DNA from: Bugula neritina
Taxonomy: Eukaryota; Bryozoa; Gymnolaemata; Cheilostomatida; Bugulidae
Assembly: GCA_964035545.1 (NCBI GenBank)
Contig: OZ037770.1
Location: 10,566,973-10,630,972 of the forward strand
Direction: 5' to 3'
DNA: 64,000 bases
Made by a program: the position numbers and the translations under genes. Shown piece by piece: positions 28,830 to 41,483 of this stretch (position 1 is the stretch's first letter; each line of letters starts with the position of its first letter). A model generated the notes under the pieces. It was given only the letters and a program-made list of their open reading frames with translations. It did not search any database and was not told the origin of the DNA.

Positions 28830-30089
28830 GAAACTTAAAAATGTCCGGCACACTTTATGCTTTGGCAACATGCACACAATAACTTCGTTTATGGTACAAA
28901 CCTTTTTGTTGATTGTTTTCCAACATGACGCATAATGACGCCAGCCACCGTGGCATCATCTTCTCTGGAAAAGTATTGACAAATCATCACCCAAAAACTT
29001 CAGCAAAGCCTCCATCAATAGTATGTAATACTTTAGCTGAAACTAAAAAGAAAGAGACAATATTTTCGTGTAATTTAACCCATCAATAAACGCATCAATA
29101 GTTAGTGTGGCCAAGGTTTAAACCTCATTAATTTCATGCTATTTAAGGCTTTTACAACTTAAAAGATGTAATTCATCTGCAAGAGAAATGTTACGTATAT
29201 GAAATGAGTAGAAGTGCAAAAGCAAGCAGGTATTAAGGAAGGACGAGTTAGTAGGTGTACTTTGACTTGCGATAGATCAATGTGATACCAGATGTGAATT
29301 TTGAGGTGTGTTTACTCCAATCTCACTGAAAAGGTATAAATAGCTAAATTTACGAGACACACAATATTTTATGAAATACTGCACATTCATTAAAACTTTA
29401 TAAAACTCTAGTGTGAAGGGTGACTCACACTTTTAAACCGTAGATGAGCTAAGTTGTAAAAGTTTGATAAGAACCTTTTACTCTATAAATTTATGCAACA
29501 TAAAATACTCTCCACATATTCAACAGCTACGAAGTTTTGTTGAAGATAAACTTCCTAAACAAATATACAGAAAAAAGCTATTTGAAAGCCAAATTTCATT
29601 AGCATATTATAAGATTATTTGTGTTTCATCTTTATAAACAGTGATTTAGTCATTTAACTGATAACTAATGATTTCACTTTGTTTTTCATTCAATAAAAAC
29701 TAAGTGTAGTTGGTGTTAAAAACAGCTTTCATTTCTCACTTTTTTTCTCACCCTAGTCTGCGTAGGCAAACAATTGGATTGTTTCAAACACCACATAGGT
29801 AAAGCGTGACAGCATAGCCAGTGGAGAAAACAATCATCTATACTGCTGGATCAGTGGCAACTTGTGAGTGTGTCAGAGTACTGTCTTGTTGTGTGACTCT
29901 ACAAATAAATTATGAATTTGAATATACTACAAAGTTGCAAACATTGTTTTAACAAAACACAGCATTTATTCGATATTATATGTAAAGCTCAAGTTGGTAT
30001 AATATATATTAAATACATTTTAGCTTTCCTTTTGGATACTCTGAAACAAAATAAAAAAATAAACCAAAATTGGGTAAAGCCATGCAAAC
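28830..30089. other. No firm gene
   Basis: On the minus strand 28890-28975 carries a short protein-like frame (MICQYFSREDD, GVIMRHVGKQSTK). It has a stop directly upstream and a weak donor, so it is not called. A plus-strand TM4 exon for paralog A was looked for here and not seen. Confidence 0.35.
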
Positions 30090-30375
30090 TAGAGAGAGAA
30101 AGAGAGTGGGAGAGGGGGGGTGGGAGAGAAAGGTTAGGAGAGAGGATGGAAGAGAGATGGGGTAGAAGAGAGAAAGGGAGAGAGTCAGAGAGATAGTGGA
30201 AAAGGGAGGAGAGTAAGGTTAGGAGAGAGAGAAGGTGGGAAAGACAGAGAGTGGGAGAGAGAGGGAGAAGGTGGGAGAGACAGAGGGTGGGAGAGAGGGA
30301 GGGTGGGAGAGAGGGAGAGAAAGAGAGAGAGGTTGAGTGGAAGGTGTGGGAGAAAGAGACAGAGAGAGGAGTGAG
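30090..30375. repeat. GA-rich low-complexity tract
   Basis: Purine-only or nearly purine-only sequence with GAGAGA, GGGAGA and GAGGGTGGGA motifs. Homopurine tracts of this length can form triplexes (H-DNA). The Leu/Ser/Pro-rich minus frame across it is composition-driven. Confidence 0.95.
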
Positions 30376-30574
30376 AGAGCTTCCAAACTAACACCATTGA
30401 CTTAAAAAATGTTGATAAAAACTGCAGCAAGTCTTTAAAAACAATGCTAGCAAGTTCAAAGCTCACTATAACTTTCAAAATCAATAAAATGTCAAGTTCA
30501 AAAAACTCATCTGCGAGCAAAAAATAGTTACAGAGACAACCAGGTATTGGGCAAGAGCCAGCTAATAGGAGTAC

Positions 30575-31169
30575 CTTTTTAGATAAGCTGCATGCAGGCA
30601 CAGTGAGATAGCATCGGTGAGTTGTGTCTTCGTTTTAATTTCCTAAAAATGAACATAAACAAATGCTAGTAATGAAAGTTTTTAGGGTTATTAAGGGTGC
30701 AATTTTATCACTTAACATCATAGCCATAGCAAAAATTGCTCAGTACAAATTTAAGAAAAATTTCTTTCATCCATTACATAATATCCAAAATCAATTCCAT
30801 TTATTCAATTCATCAAGCTGAAAAACCAAGAATAATCAGAAAGACAGTAAAATCACTTTCTCGTAAAAAACAGCTTTAGATCAAAATTGTTGGGTTCAGC
30901 TCTTAAGCTAAGACACCGATGCATTGAAATACAAAAAAGATCAGCATACTTTTGACTGTCACAAAATTTATTTTACGTGCCTCAGACATTTTAAGGTCAC
31001 CCGCCAACCGCGCAGGACCACGGCGGTAAAAGGTGACCAGACATTTTAAGGTCAATCAAAATCAAGCAAAATTCATCGCCATTTCGCTTACTGCTTTATG
31101 CTGCAGCTTATTTTTGCTTACCAAGTTTCTTTCTGCAGAAGAATTGTAGCTAGCTTCTCGATTTGCCAT
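30575..31169 (-). CDS. Candidate first two coding exons of an unknown minus-strand gene
   Basis: Exon 1, 31169-31122: ATG in a strong context (AAGATGG), 16 codons MANREASYNSSAERNL, then donor GTAAGC. Exon 2, 30642-30575: acceptor TTTTTAG, frame EIKTKTQLTDAISLCL then HAAYLK, donor GTACTC. The two join in phase 0, and exon 2 leaves phase 2. The composition is soluble and helical. No third exon with a matching phase was found: the acceptors near 30510 and 29040 give immediate stops in this phase. The gene may continue left with a long intron, or the pair may be chance. Family unknown. Confidence 0.35.
30983..31054 (+). repeat. 17-bp direct repeats around a GC-rich hairpin
   Basis: CAGACATTTTAAGGTCA occurs at 30983-30999 and exactly again at 31038-31054. 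The 38 bp between are GC-rich, unlike the surroundings, and with the flank can pair (GGTCACC..CGCC with GGCG..GGTGACC). It lies in the intron of the candidate minus-strand gene. Confidence 0.8.
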
Positions 31170-31699
31170 CTTTATTCCAGTCCCGGTTCAAATGACACCT
31201 TGATGGTACTAAATATCCATGCAAGCTAAAAAATATTTATCAATCAGTACAACAACAGAAACACTTAAATGATCCAAATATTACTATCACATTACGATAA
31301 CATTACACAGTAACACTATGATTAACATTGTAATATTGAAGCATGACTTTGTGGTAGTTTGATATGCTATAGCAAAAGGCAGAAAAACCAAGTGAAAAAC
31401 CAACAGAAATAATCAAGTACAATTAACTAAAGTAAATAAACTCACTGAATAGTAAATATTTTACTATACTTAGTGAATTGATTTACTTCCATTAGGTTTA
31501 CTTTCATGATTAAATGCTTCTGTCTATTTTCCAGTTTATAGGAATATATTAAAAGTGAAACTAACTATAATTACTATTACCTTATCTAGTTTTGACTATA
31601 TATTTTTCACAAATATAAACATAGTTATATGCATATCCCTATTGTGACTGCAGATACCATTGCGGTAACTGAAATCAAACTTCATTCTACTTCAAGTTT

Positions 31700-34600
31700 C
31701 TAGCATTGTCCTAGTTCAAAGACTAACAAGTGAATAATTAATAACTGTGAAAGCTGCAAAAAGTTACTTTATTATTAAATAAGATACAACTGATTCTACC
31801 GTATATGATACTATGGTATCTGTATTAAATTAAAACATAATTATGAAAATCAAAAGTTGCACTTTGGGCACTTATATTATAGTAATTAAATTGACAGCTT
31901 AAAATAGGCACATTAAACTATGATTGCAATTTTTATCCATTTATCTTTATAATTGAAGAATTATGATTTATTCTTACACACTTTATCATTATGTTTAATC
32001 ATCCTGACTTTCAGTCTGTCATAGTGATTACTACTATATGAAAATGACTTTGACTTAGGAGTCATAATTATAGTCACAGTGTTGATAAGTCAACAGTGTA
32101 GGATTAACACAGCACCAGACGAGTACTACCTCCAGCTTTCAAGTTTATGTTAGGGTATCTCTAAGACTAAAGAGTAACCCTAATAATGTAAGCAAAAAGC
32201 AGTGAGTAATAAGCATGCTATTCAACTTCAAGTTTCACTATTACTATAACTAATACCACATGTATTTTAATAAAATTATGTAGCTGGTGAGTGAACTATA
32301 AAATTAAGTGGGGATCAAACTTTGAGCAATAATAATAGAAATAATATTAGGACAGAGGTTTCCAATTATTAGTATGTGAAACTAAAGAAGAATGAATAAC
32401 TACTATTAGTATTATTACGTTTACTTTATATTTAGTTTTACCAGTTCGTATTATGATTATCTTACTTTGAATTGTAAAGTATAATAATTATAATATTTAT
32501 AGTATTATATTTATATTATTAATTAATATTTGTATTAGTAAAAACATTTGCTTTAAGTTGCTTGTTTATTAAATTATTCTAAATCCTAATAACGATAATC
32601 TTAATATTAGTGATAATCATTATGCTCCTCACTATCCCCAAGTGCTATCAGTATGACCATCGCAATGTGAACCTAGACGTGAATGTAAAAAGGCACTGCA
32701 AAATAGAACATGGGATGGAACATGGGATGGAGGCAGATATCCATATCATGATACAAATATCGATATTGAAGTTGATAATCATAATTATTATACAAATATA
32801 ATGATAATAACTACAATGATCAAAAATAAATAATAACAAAGAGTTTTCGAATTACTATTCATAAAATCAAAGATCACATTTATAAAGATATAATCATATC
32901 TATTATTAAATTTAAGTCAACTATACTAATAGCAATAGTAATAGAAATAGAAAAAAAAAAATCAATTTTAAGACAAAGAGTAAGAAAAATACTAAATCGA
33001 TATTTAAAATTACTTATTTTTAATTTTAGTCACTTACAGTCAGTCTTAGTTTAATTTTTACCACTGAGTGTTTAATTTCAAGTTCATTTTGACAATAAAC
33101 TTGAAGACTTTAACTAAGAATATGTATAACTCAAAATTCCAAACTGGTACAAGTAAAAGTTGCTACTGAAGCTTTGTAATATTATTTTAAATTATTGGTA
33201 TGATAGCATTATATTTTGATTCATAGCAATACTGATAGTGACAATTTCAAACATACCCATACCATTACTGTTACAGTTTAAGTTACTATTGCCATTGTGA
33301 TTGCCGGTAATGAGTAAATATAACTTAAATTTATATGACTATTACTATTACTATTAGTATTACTATCACTTTCAGTACCGGTCTAGTATCAGTATCACCT
33401 TAATTCAAAATCAATGTATAATTTATCAAATTACTTTTATATTATCATTTATCAATAATATGTCTATCACTATGATATTATCATGATATTGATTTTTAAT
33501 TTAAACATAATAAAATCATAGGTATAATCATAATGATAATCATAATGCTTAATTTTACTTTTAGTTCAGGTTCAATGATTTAAGAGTAAGTGAAAGTTAC
33601 TATAACTATTGCCATTGTGATTGCTAGAAATAAGTAAATATAATTTAAATTTATATGACTATTACTATTACCAACACTCAGACTTACTCGGACTCACTCT
33701 GTCTCTAACTCTAAGTCTGAGTCTCACTCCACCAGAGTGAGAGTGACACTGAATTACTATAACTATTACTATAACTATTAGTATTAGTATTAGTATTAGC
33801 AAAATATATCAACCTTATGATTATCTTATTAGTTATTACAATATGTTCGGCATTGATGTTGAACTAAAAATATTAATAGTTATTACAATCACAATGACAA
33901 TGCCAATATGATCAAAGACAAATGATTCCAAGCAGTTTCAGTTTGAGTTGAAGGTAAGTTATAAGTTGAAGTAGTACGTAAGTGGTAGTTGATACTGATA
34001 CTATCAGTGATAGGTCTATACTCCATACCAATGAACTCAATAATATTACCTATATATTACCATAAATTATATTACTATTAGTATTACCTATAATTAAAAT
34101 ATATTCTTTCTTTTCCAGCTCAGTGCTTCATACCCTCTACTTAGTCTAATGCCGCGCACATGACGAGAATGTGAGGTGAAGGTCACTCACAGCTAAAATC
34201 GCCAAGGATCTGTAATCCATCACTAGTAGTAGTAGTTCTAGTAGTCGTACTACCAGTAATCTGGCTTCGCTATGACACTACGAATTGAATGTTGACAAGA
34301 CGCATGCATGTTTGCTGTTGGTAAACTAATTTTTACTGAATTTTAATCATGCTAAGCTGCAACCTATTTTCTAATGAAATAATATATTCAATAATAATAT
34401 AAATATAATAAATATAATAATTATCATTATAATATTTTATCATTTAATTTTATAACTTTTACTTTTAGTTTTAGTATTTTGGTTTTACATCAAAATTTAC
34501 ATCATTATGATTATCATTATGAGTACAAAATGAAAATAATTATCATTAATCATTACCTTTTAATTTATGATTATAATTAATGTTAGAATTACCACAATTA

Positions 34601-34916
34601 CAATCATAATGATAATCATAATGGCATAATGCCAATGATAATCACAATCGTAACACTAATAATAATAGTTTTAGTCAAACTCAAGGATTGAGCAAATGAT
34701 TCAGATTGTCTAAATTTAATTAAATAAATTTCAGCCTTGGGTTTAACTTTACAGTTCACAATTTTATTTTACATTGATTACGACTGAGAGTCACAGTAAG
34801 ACTAAGAAAAAGAGTAAGTCATACCTTTCTTGCAGTTATTTTCAAAGTTTGTAGTTGTACTGGTACAGTAGTAGACCTAGTAGTAGTACTAGTAGTAGTA
34901 GTAGTAACAGTACTAT

Positions 34917-34957
<41 letters not shown>

Positions 34958-35990
34958 CTAGTACTAGTAGCAGTACTAGTATTAGTTGTAGTACTAGTAT
35001 CAGTGGTAGTAGTAATAGGACTGCGATCTTAGATGTAAGTCTAATGAAATACGAATAATAATAGTATAAGTATAACTTTTACATATTTAGTTTTACTATA
35101 AGTGTAAATATAATGAGTAATAGTAAAACTCAAAGTATATACATTAACTCAGTTTAGCATTAATGATAAAATATAATAATTATAATAAAGTAATATGATC
35201 ACCATTACGATTATAATTAAAATTCTTAGTAACACTTTTATGATACTCAGTTTAATTTATTAATATTAAACATTAGTTTGGCTACCACAAATAACTAATA
35301 AGTGCTACTATAGGTAACTGTAAAGATAAGTATAAATTTAACTATAACATAGACTATCAGCAATAATAATATATCATATTGATATTAAACTATATATGGA
35401 TAATGCAAATCATAGATCATACCTCATGATAATTATTCCTAATGATCTTACTTTTTATATGCTGATGCTAATAAGTAGTAATTTTAAATTTGATAACTCA
35501 TGAATGATGAATAAGATAACAAGAATAATACTGGACCTAGTAATACTATTAGTCCTACTACTAGAATTTTATTATCTTATATTTGTAATACGCTTCTTTT
35601 AGTAATACTGCTGGTCAAAGTTAGTGTTAATCATATTTATAGTTAAATGCTGAAGGAATAAATTAGTTCATAACATAAACATTTCACTATGTGAATATGA
35701 AATTTAATATGAATATCCCAATTACACTTGCTGTTGCTCTTTAGAGACTAGAGTTATAACTTATAACTATGATATAATAATGAATACCATTATTTTAACT
35801 AATCATATTACTCAGCTAATGTTAATGATAACTGTAAGTCTAAAAACCATTACGGTTATAGGTATCACTGACTAATATTATTAATAATATAATCATTCGT
35901 TTTATACTTGTACCTATATTTATATTTATACTTATACCTATTTTTATACCTATGCTCATATTTATAATTTCATGTATGCTTGTACATTTT
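31700..35990. repeat. Cryptically simple region, trinucleotide-like AT-rich DNA
   Basis: Over about 4.3 kb the sequence is dominated by imperfect ATT/TAG/AAT and TCATAATGA runs such as ACTATTACTATTACTATTAG and ATAATGATAATCATAATG. A 75-bp internal repeat occurs at 33281-33352 and 33597-33673 (CCATTGTGATTGC; ATATGACTATTACTATTA). Stops are frequent in all frames. No exon was recognised. It may be a decayed satellite or repeatedly slipped microsatellite DNA. Confidence 0.7.
34855..35020 (+). repeat. (AGT)n microsatellite with ACT interruptions
   Basis: Repeats of AGT with ACTAGT and AGTACTAGT interruptions, flanked by older copies such as TAGTAGTAGT at 34227. Because AGT and ACT are reverse complements, local hairpins are possible. 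The Ser-rich frame across it is not a gene. Confidence 0.95.
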
Positions 35991-36049
35991 ACTCATAGTA
36001 TCAGGGTGGCAATCGAAAAGTCATAATCGATATGCTAATCTAATAATAG

Positions 36050-38970
36050 AACCAACTGCACTATTATTATTATTATTGTTGATTGACCGTAGTTTTTTAG
36101 CTGGTGTAACCTTTTACCATTGGCCTAGTTATACTAGGCTGAAATGGCTAGAACTTTCCTCAGGATGTGAGCTTATCCTGATCCTAGTAAGGGTGTCTGC
36201 TGAATTAATGAGCATTTGTTTTCAGCTACTCCAAGTAGTGTCAGCCAGTCTACAATCTTGTATAAAGCTCCAAAGGCTCCAGTTACAACGGGATGACTTT
36301 TTTGATGTTTTCCAAAGGCGGGTTTATTCTAGTGCTAAATTCTGATATTTTCCTAACTTTTCGAATTTTTTTCTTTTACTCTGTAGTTAACAGGGACTGT
36401 GATATCAATTATCGTTGTTTCAGCATTATGCTTGTCAACTACTAATATATCGGGTCTCCTAACTTTGATGACTACGTCAGTGTGTATGTTAAAATCTTAC
36501 AAGGTTTTCACATTATCATTTTCCAGTACTTATTCTGCTTGATGGCCGTACCAATTCTTACTTTTCTGAAACCCACGAAGTTCACACAACTACTATTGAA
36601 ATTATCAATGCCAAAAGGTTGTGTTTTTTCTTATATTCTCCTTCTGCTACCTTCTCAAACTCACTCAATACGTGCATCGAAGTTTTGTCTCTTGCGTTAC
36701 ACATTCCACACTTCTTGCTACCCTGTTCTCTCATCATAGCCACTTTATAATTTCTAGTAGTGAATAGTTGATTTTGCGCAGCTGTCAGCAGTCCTTCTGT
36801 TTCCTTTTTCAGCCAACCATACTTCAACCAGTTCCAGGAAAATGCTTTCATGTCTTCCACCATTTTGATGTATTGACCACGTGAAGCTTTTCTTTACACT
36901 CATCAGTTCTTTCTATCACTTTATCATTATTTAGTTCTACCGCTGTTCTGTCTTTTAGGAAGGTATTCAGTGTGGTGTTTCTATCAGTCTATGTTATATT
37001 TATGTAGTCTGACATGCTGCAGTTTTCAATCTTTATGCATTTTTCAGTTGACAACATTCTTCTACCGCCTTCCCTTCTGCTAAAATACAGCCTGCCTACA
37101 TCTGCTCTCGGATAGGGTGCACGGTTTGTTGTCATTAGCTTCCTTGTCTTTCAGTCTATATTTTTTAGCTCATGAAACAGTTCAGTCAAGTATTCTAGCT
37201 GTGTAATGCACTGCTGTTACTGCCCATGTGTTTATTGCTTTGATTGTGTTCTCACCATTCAGTTTTGAATCCAGAACTTTTCTTATTTGTTTGTAGTACT
37301 CCTTGATCTTATTTTTCATTTCATATATTTGTATTCCATCAATCTCAAGAACTCCTAGATATTTATACGGCTTCTCACCCAGATCTTTGATTACCTGTTC
37401 ATCAGGCAAACTGATTCCTGTGTCCTTAATTTTCTTTCCCTTTCTCATAACCAGTGTGGCACATTTTTTAATCCAAATTTTATTTCTATATTCTTTGTGA
37501 AGATCCCGGCAGTGTTTACCAAAGCTTCCAGTTCTGACTTTGATTTCCTATTTACCTTCAGGTCATCCACATATAGGAGATGGTTTGTTTTCTGTCTCGT
37601 CGAAATTTGCATCATTGAGCCGCTTCTGTCATGCGAATCGGTAGTTGGAGAAAAGGGATAGAGATAAAGAGTCTCCTTGGAAAATTCTTAGTTTGATCTT
37701 TATTTCTCCTATCTTTTCTTCCAGGTATTTCAGTTGTGTTTTCCAGGTTTCATGCTTTTTCTTATCAACCTTATGACATTAATTGCTATTCCAGTTGTTT
37801 GCATCGTTTCTAAGATCTAATTTCCTTGTCTTTACATATGCTGCAATTTGTTGCTAACTTTATTTAGTCATTCTGCATTGGTATTATTTTTAGTTGGCTG
37901 ACCCCATATATTTTATCAGAATGCTTTTGATTTCCTTGTCAGGTGCCTCTTTAGATGTACGTATTCATTTCCTCGTAATTCTTGATAAAAGCGCTTATCA
38001 TTGTAAACATTGTGTTCTGATTATATTGATCAACTCATTCTGTATATCTGTTTATCTTCTGGCTTACAGCTCTCAGGTTTTGCTTCAGTTTTTCAATCAC
38101 TACACCACACTCTTTGTTCTTTATCCTATATTTTTCTTCAACCATTCTTCTCAATGAATCATTGTAAGCTCTACTTTTTCACTCTGCTATTTTACTTAAG
38201 TCTGATCTAATTTCTTTTTATTTCTTCTGCAGTCGTATTTTCCATACTTGTACATTGTCAGTTTTTCTTTTTCCTTTTTGTTACACACTTGTTCTGTTAC
38301 TATTTTTCGCACAAGCCATGGTGGTGTTATTAAGCTCAATGGTATTAATAATCTCAACACAGTTTAGCACATCATTAATCTGTTTTACTGCCTGTAGTAA
38401 TTTGACCCTCTCAATGTGCCTAAGGGCTCTTAGTGTTGGTCGATCATTAGATAGTTTGTTATGCTCATTTATAATTTTTCTACTAACACTTTTTCTACCT
38501 CTGAACTAGGTACTCTTAAAATTCTCATGGCTGATTTATATGCTATCTCATGTTGTACTATAACATCCTCTATTTGCAAATTTAGCTCTTCATTATCTTC
38601 TTCACCAATTGATGTGCCTAGTTCTTGCAAGGTTCCTTCTTCAATCTTATGGAGTTCTTCTTCCATAAAATGCTTGTGTTTCTTCATAGTTCTTGCTTAA
38701 TCCGCTAGTCTCTATTTGCTGATGTTAAACTCTCCTCTGTTTTCCAGCGTTTGCACATTCTTTTTAAATAATTCTTTGATCCGGGTCTACAGAGCTCATA
38801 CATTGTTTTTCTATAACCTCTCAATTTGGGTGTACTTTTGAAGCAGCATTTCATGACAACTTTGTTGTCTTCTCTTGAGTATCTTCTTTTAGTTGTGCCA
38901 TTAACGGGTTGACGGCCGTAGGTTGCCTGGCCCTCCACATACCCATTGCCAGACGAGACATGCCATGTTT
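36050..38970 (-). mobile_element. Decayed non-LTR retrotransposon (reverse transcriptase pseudogene)
   Basis: Read from right to left the minus strand shows, in order but in shifting frames: an N-terminal segment (38938-38705, RRYSREDNKVVM, LRGYRKTMYELC), a linker segment (38687-38469), the RT catalytic motif HLLYVDD (bases 37573-37562 encode YVDD), a post-RT segment (37448-37182, PYKYLGVLEIDG, LNGENTIKAINTWAV), a WNWLKYGWLKKETEGLLTAA segment (36863-36582) with CGMC and a downstream His, and a C-terminal segment near 36300-36150. These match in order a non-LTR RT family common in invertebrate genomes. Several frameshifts and stops show it is dead. It ends at an ATT-repeat tail near 36060-36080, typical of a non-LTR 3' end. 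Confidence 0.8.
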
Positions 38971-41095
38971 AGTTAGACATACCATTAACGTCGTTGGCTT
39001 TATTAGTTCTATTTTAATGGATCATATTATTATTTTTAATTATTATTATTATCACTATCAGTAGCAAATAAATAATTTTATATTTGTTATTAGTTACTAC
39101 TTATAAAAATTGAGTGCCACAGCTTGAGGGTTATAAAGTCAGTCTTAGTCAATGTAATGGGGATGCTGATACTGACATTTGGCTTTGAGCTCATAGTTAA
39201 ATTGCTAACAACTATACCTAAGGATAACAGGAGTATTAAAATGTTAATTTATAAGGATTATAACCTTAGAGTGGAGATATTATTCTCAATTTATTTAGTT
39301 TTTACTTTACTAACTTTTATTTTATTCATCAACCTTACTGTCTATTTAAATAGCAAACTAAAGAATAATTATGAAGGCCTTTGAATTGAAGTACTTTTCT
39401 GTAGCTGATTAGATTTCAAGTATTAAAATAACATACTAAGACAGAATACCATTATATGAGCTAGATTAATAAAGTAAAGAAGATTTCTTTGTTAATCAAA
39501 ATATAGGTGTCACATATGCCTATTTTTAAGATTATGTTCTTATATGTGCTGTCTTTTTAATATTTTTAAAGTGCTACATTTTGAGGGTAGCCTACATCAA
39601 TATGACTGCCCTGTAATTGCTTGTCAACTATAAGAGTTAGACCTATAAACTGTCTCATTTTCAAATTATCTTTACTTTTCTAATTGATGTTAACATGACT
39701 ATTCCTATTAGTATTTTGGTGTTTACCATTAGTAATGTTTGAAGTAACATCAATATCATTGTTAATTTGTCTAATTATTCAAATTTTAATATTCATCATT
39801 TGTGAACAGTAATAAAATTTTGTCTTTCTTAAATTAATGTGATGCTAGATTAGCTACTCTAGCAAGTGTGTATTGTGCAATGAGTACTAATGCCATATTT
39901 TTGCACTTCTTGTTCTATATAATTTAGATTTAAGGTAACAATTCCTAAAGCTATCACATAATGCTGCTATCAGTTATAAAGATGTCACTGATCTAAACAT
40001 TGAAAACCAGCTGAGTGCATGCAAGGTTGAAAACTTATTTTCTCTGGTTAGGTAAGTAGAAAGGTATTTGCTGTAATTTACAACTATTTTGTTTTCAACA
40101 TCCTTGATGTTCATCTCTAAAAGATAAGTAGCACATAATGATACCTGTTTTACTTAGCAGAAGAAATTATTGTCAAAGCTCTATTACTACATTTTAAATT
40201 GTATGACACTCTTTTGACTACATTTGATTTCATATCTCAAATAATTATATTTCTGACTCATGAAACTGTAACCACACACTTGAGAACAAAATAAATAATG
40301 ATATGGAAGCTTTCTTTAACTTTGTCAATTTAGTCAACAGCCAATGACTGAAAACATGTTTTGTACACTATTGATTGCCTCTCTATTTCCGCTATAAGGC
40401 AGAAATTTTAATCTCAAAATTTAAGACACTGGCAATTCTTCCCAATAATACGTTGTTCAAAACAAATATTTTTTGCCAAGTAATATAGTATTTAATTATA
40501 TTTTTTAGTCAAAGAAATTTGTTTGGTTTCTTGTGTCATCTTGAATAGGTTGTTATTCATTATCTTTTTTTTCGTGTTATGGCTATGAGTGTATATAACC
40601 TTTGCTGACAGGTTTTTCCCCCATCACTATATGTTTCTCTGTTTACTCTCTAACAGTTTTATTTCTGTTCATTTTTTAGAGTTTACTAAAATGACATGGG
40701 TGTGCTTTGTTGTGGCTCCTAATTGAGCGCATCCGTTGAGATTATTGGAAGTTTTGTTGAAACTGAGCTGAGGCCTCTTACTCCTAAAGGCAAGAATTTG
40801 AGTCATCTTAGCTACTTGTAGCATATCAACATCGAACAGCACCATTCCACTACTCTAAGCTTAAGGTTTTGGCTGCATTAGATCAACAGGTAAGTTTAAT
40901 AGTTTGTATTTCGTACACTATTTCATGATGTCTGTTCAGCATTTACTTGGTAGCACACATTTATAGATTTTGCATTCTTTTAGTTTTTTGCAGTACAACT
41001 TTTCTACGCAACTATTACACTGTTGTTGCTGTTAATTGTAGTTTATTCTGCTTGACCATGCAATTATTGAATTATGTTGCAAAGGTGATTGAGTC
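38971..41095. other. No firm gene
   Basis: A two-helix hydrophobic frame at 39124-39384 starts at a non-ATG codon and has AT-rich composition; it is not called. A donor-like CAACAGGTAAGTTT at about 40900 could end a non-coding exon, but no partner was seen. Confidence 0.4.
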
Positions 41096-41483
41096 CTTTT
41101 ATTTAATTTAGTACACACTGGAAATCTGCAGTTTTTAGCCATTTTTACATTTTAGCTGCTAATGAACAATGCTTTTTGCTTAAAATTAGTGAGACATCAA
41201 GAAATACACCTAAATAATCAAGGTTCTTCTTAATTTTGCATGATTTCTCATGTTTTTTCCTATTTATTCATTTCATTTGGATTGCCTACTGTTACAAACT
41301 AACCGTGGCGATCCCCAGTCAGAAGTTGCTGTAATTAGAAAAAAAGCATAGGAAATCAAAGAAAATTAAAAAGAGCCTTGATTATTTAGGTGTATTTATT
41401 GATATTTTTTTAGTTTCGGGCCAAAACTCATGTTCATTAGCAAAAACTTGAGATCTTCAGTATGTACTAACTTAAATAAAATG
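41096..41483. mobile_element. Fold-back element with about 150-bp imperfect inverted arms
   Basis: The left arm (from TTTTATTTAATTTAGTACAC) and the right arm (ending GTACTAACTTAAATAAAA) are inverted copies along their length. Inner parts match well: TACACCTAAATAATCAAGG at 41205-41223 and its inverse CCTTGATTATTTAGGTGTA at 41375-41393. The loop (about 41260-41330) holds a GC-richer ACCGTGGCGATCCCCAGTC. No coding sequence. It is probably a fold-back MITE; no clear target-site duplication was seen. Confidence 0.75.

Noticed and set aside
28890-29045. Minus-strand exon with FSREDD and GVIMRHVGKQ as exon 3 of the 31-kb candidate gene
   Set aside because: Entry in the required phase gives an immediate stop, and the donor is weak.
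30185-30601. 138-aa Leu/Ser/Pro-rich minus frame
   Set aside because: Most of it is the reverse of the GA-rich tract. Only the first part overlaps a possible exon, in a different frame.
34855-35058. Poly-serine frame
   Set aside because: Composition of the AGT microsatellite; no exon signals.
35980-36345. 121-aa plus frame and other plus-strand frames at 36-38.7 kb
   Set aside because: They are antisense to the decayed minus-strand reverse transcriptase.
39124-39384. 86-aa two-helix hydrophobic frame
   Set aside because: It begins at a non-ATG codon, is AT-driven, has no splice context and no recognised family.
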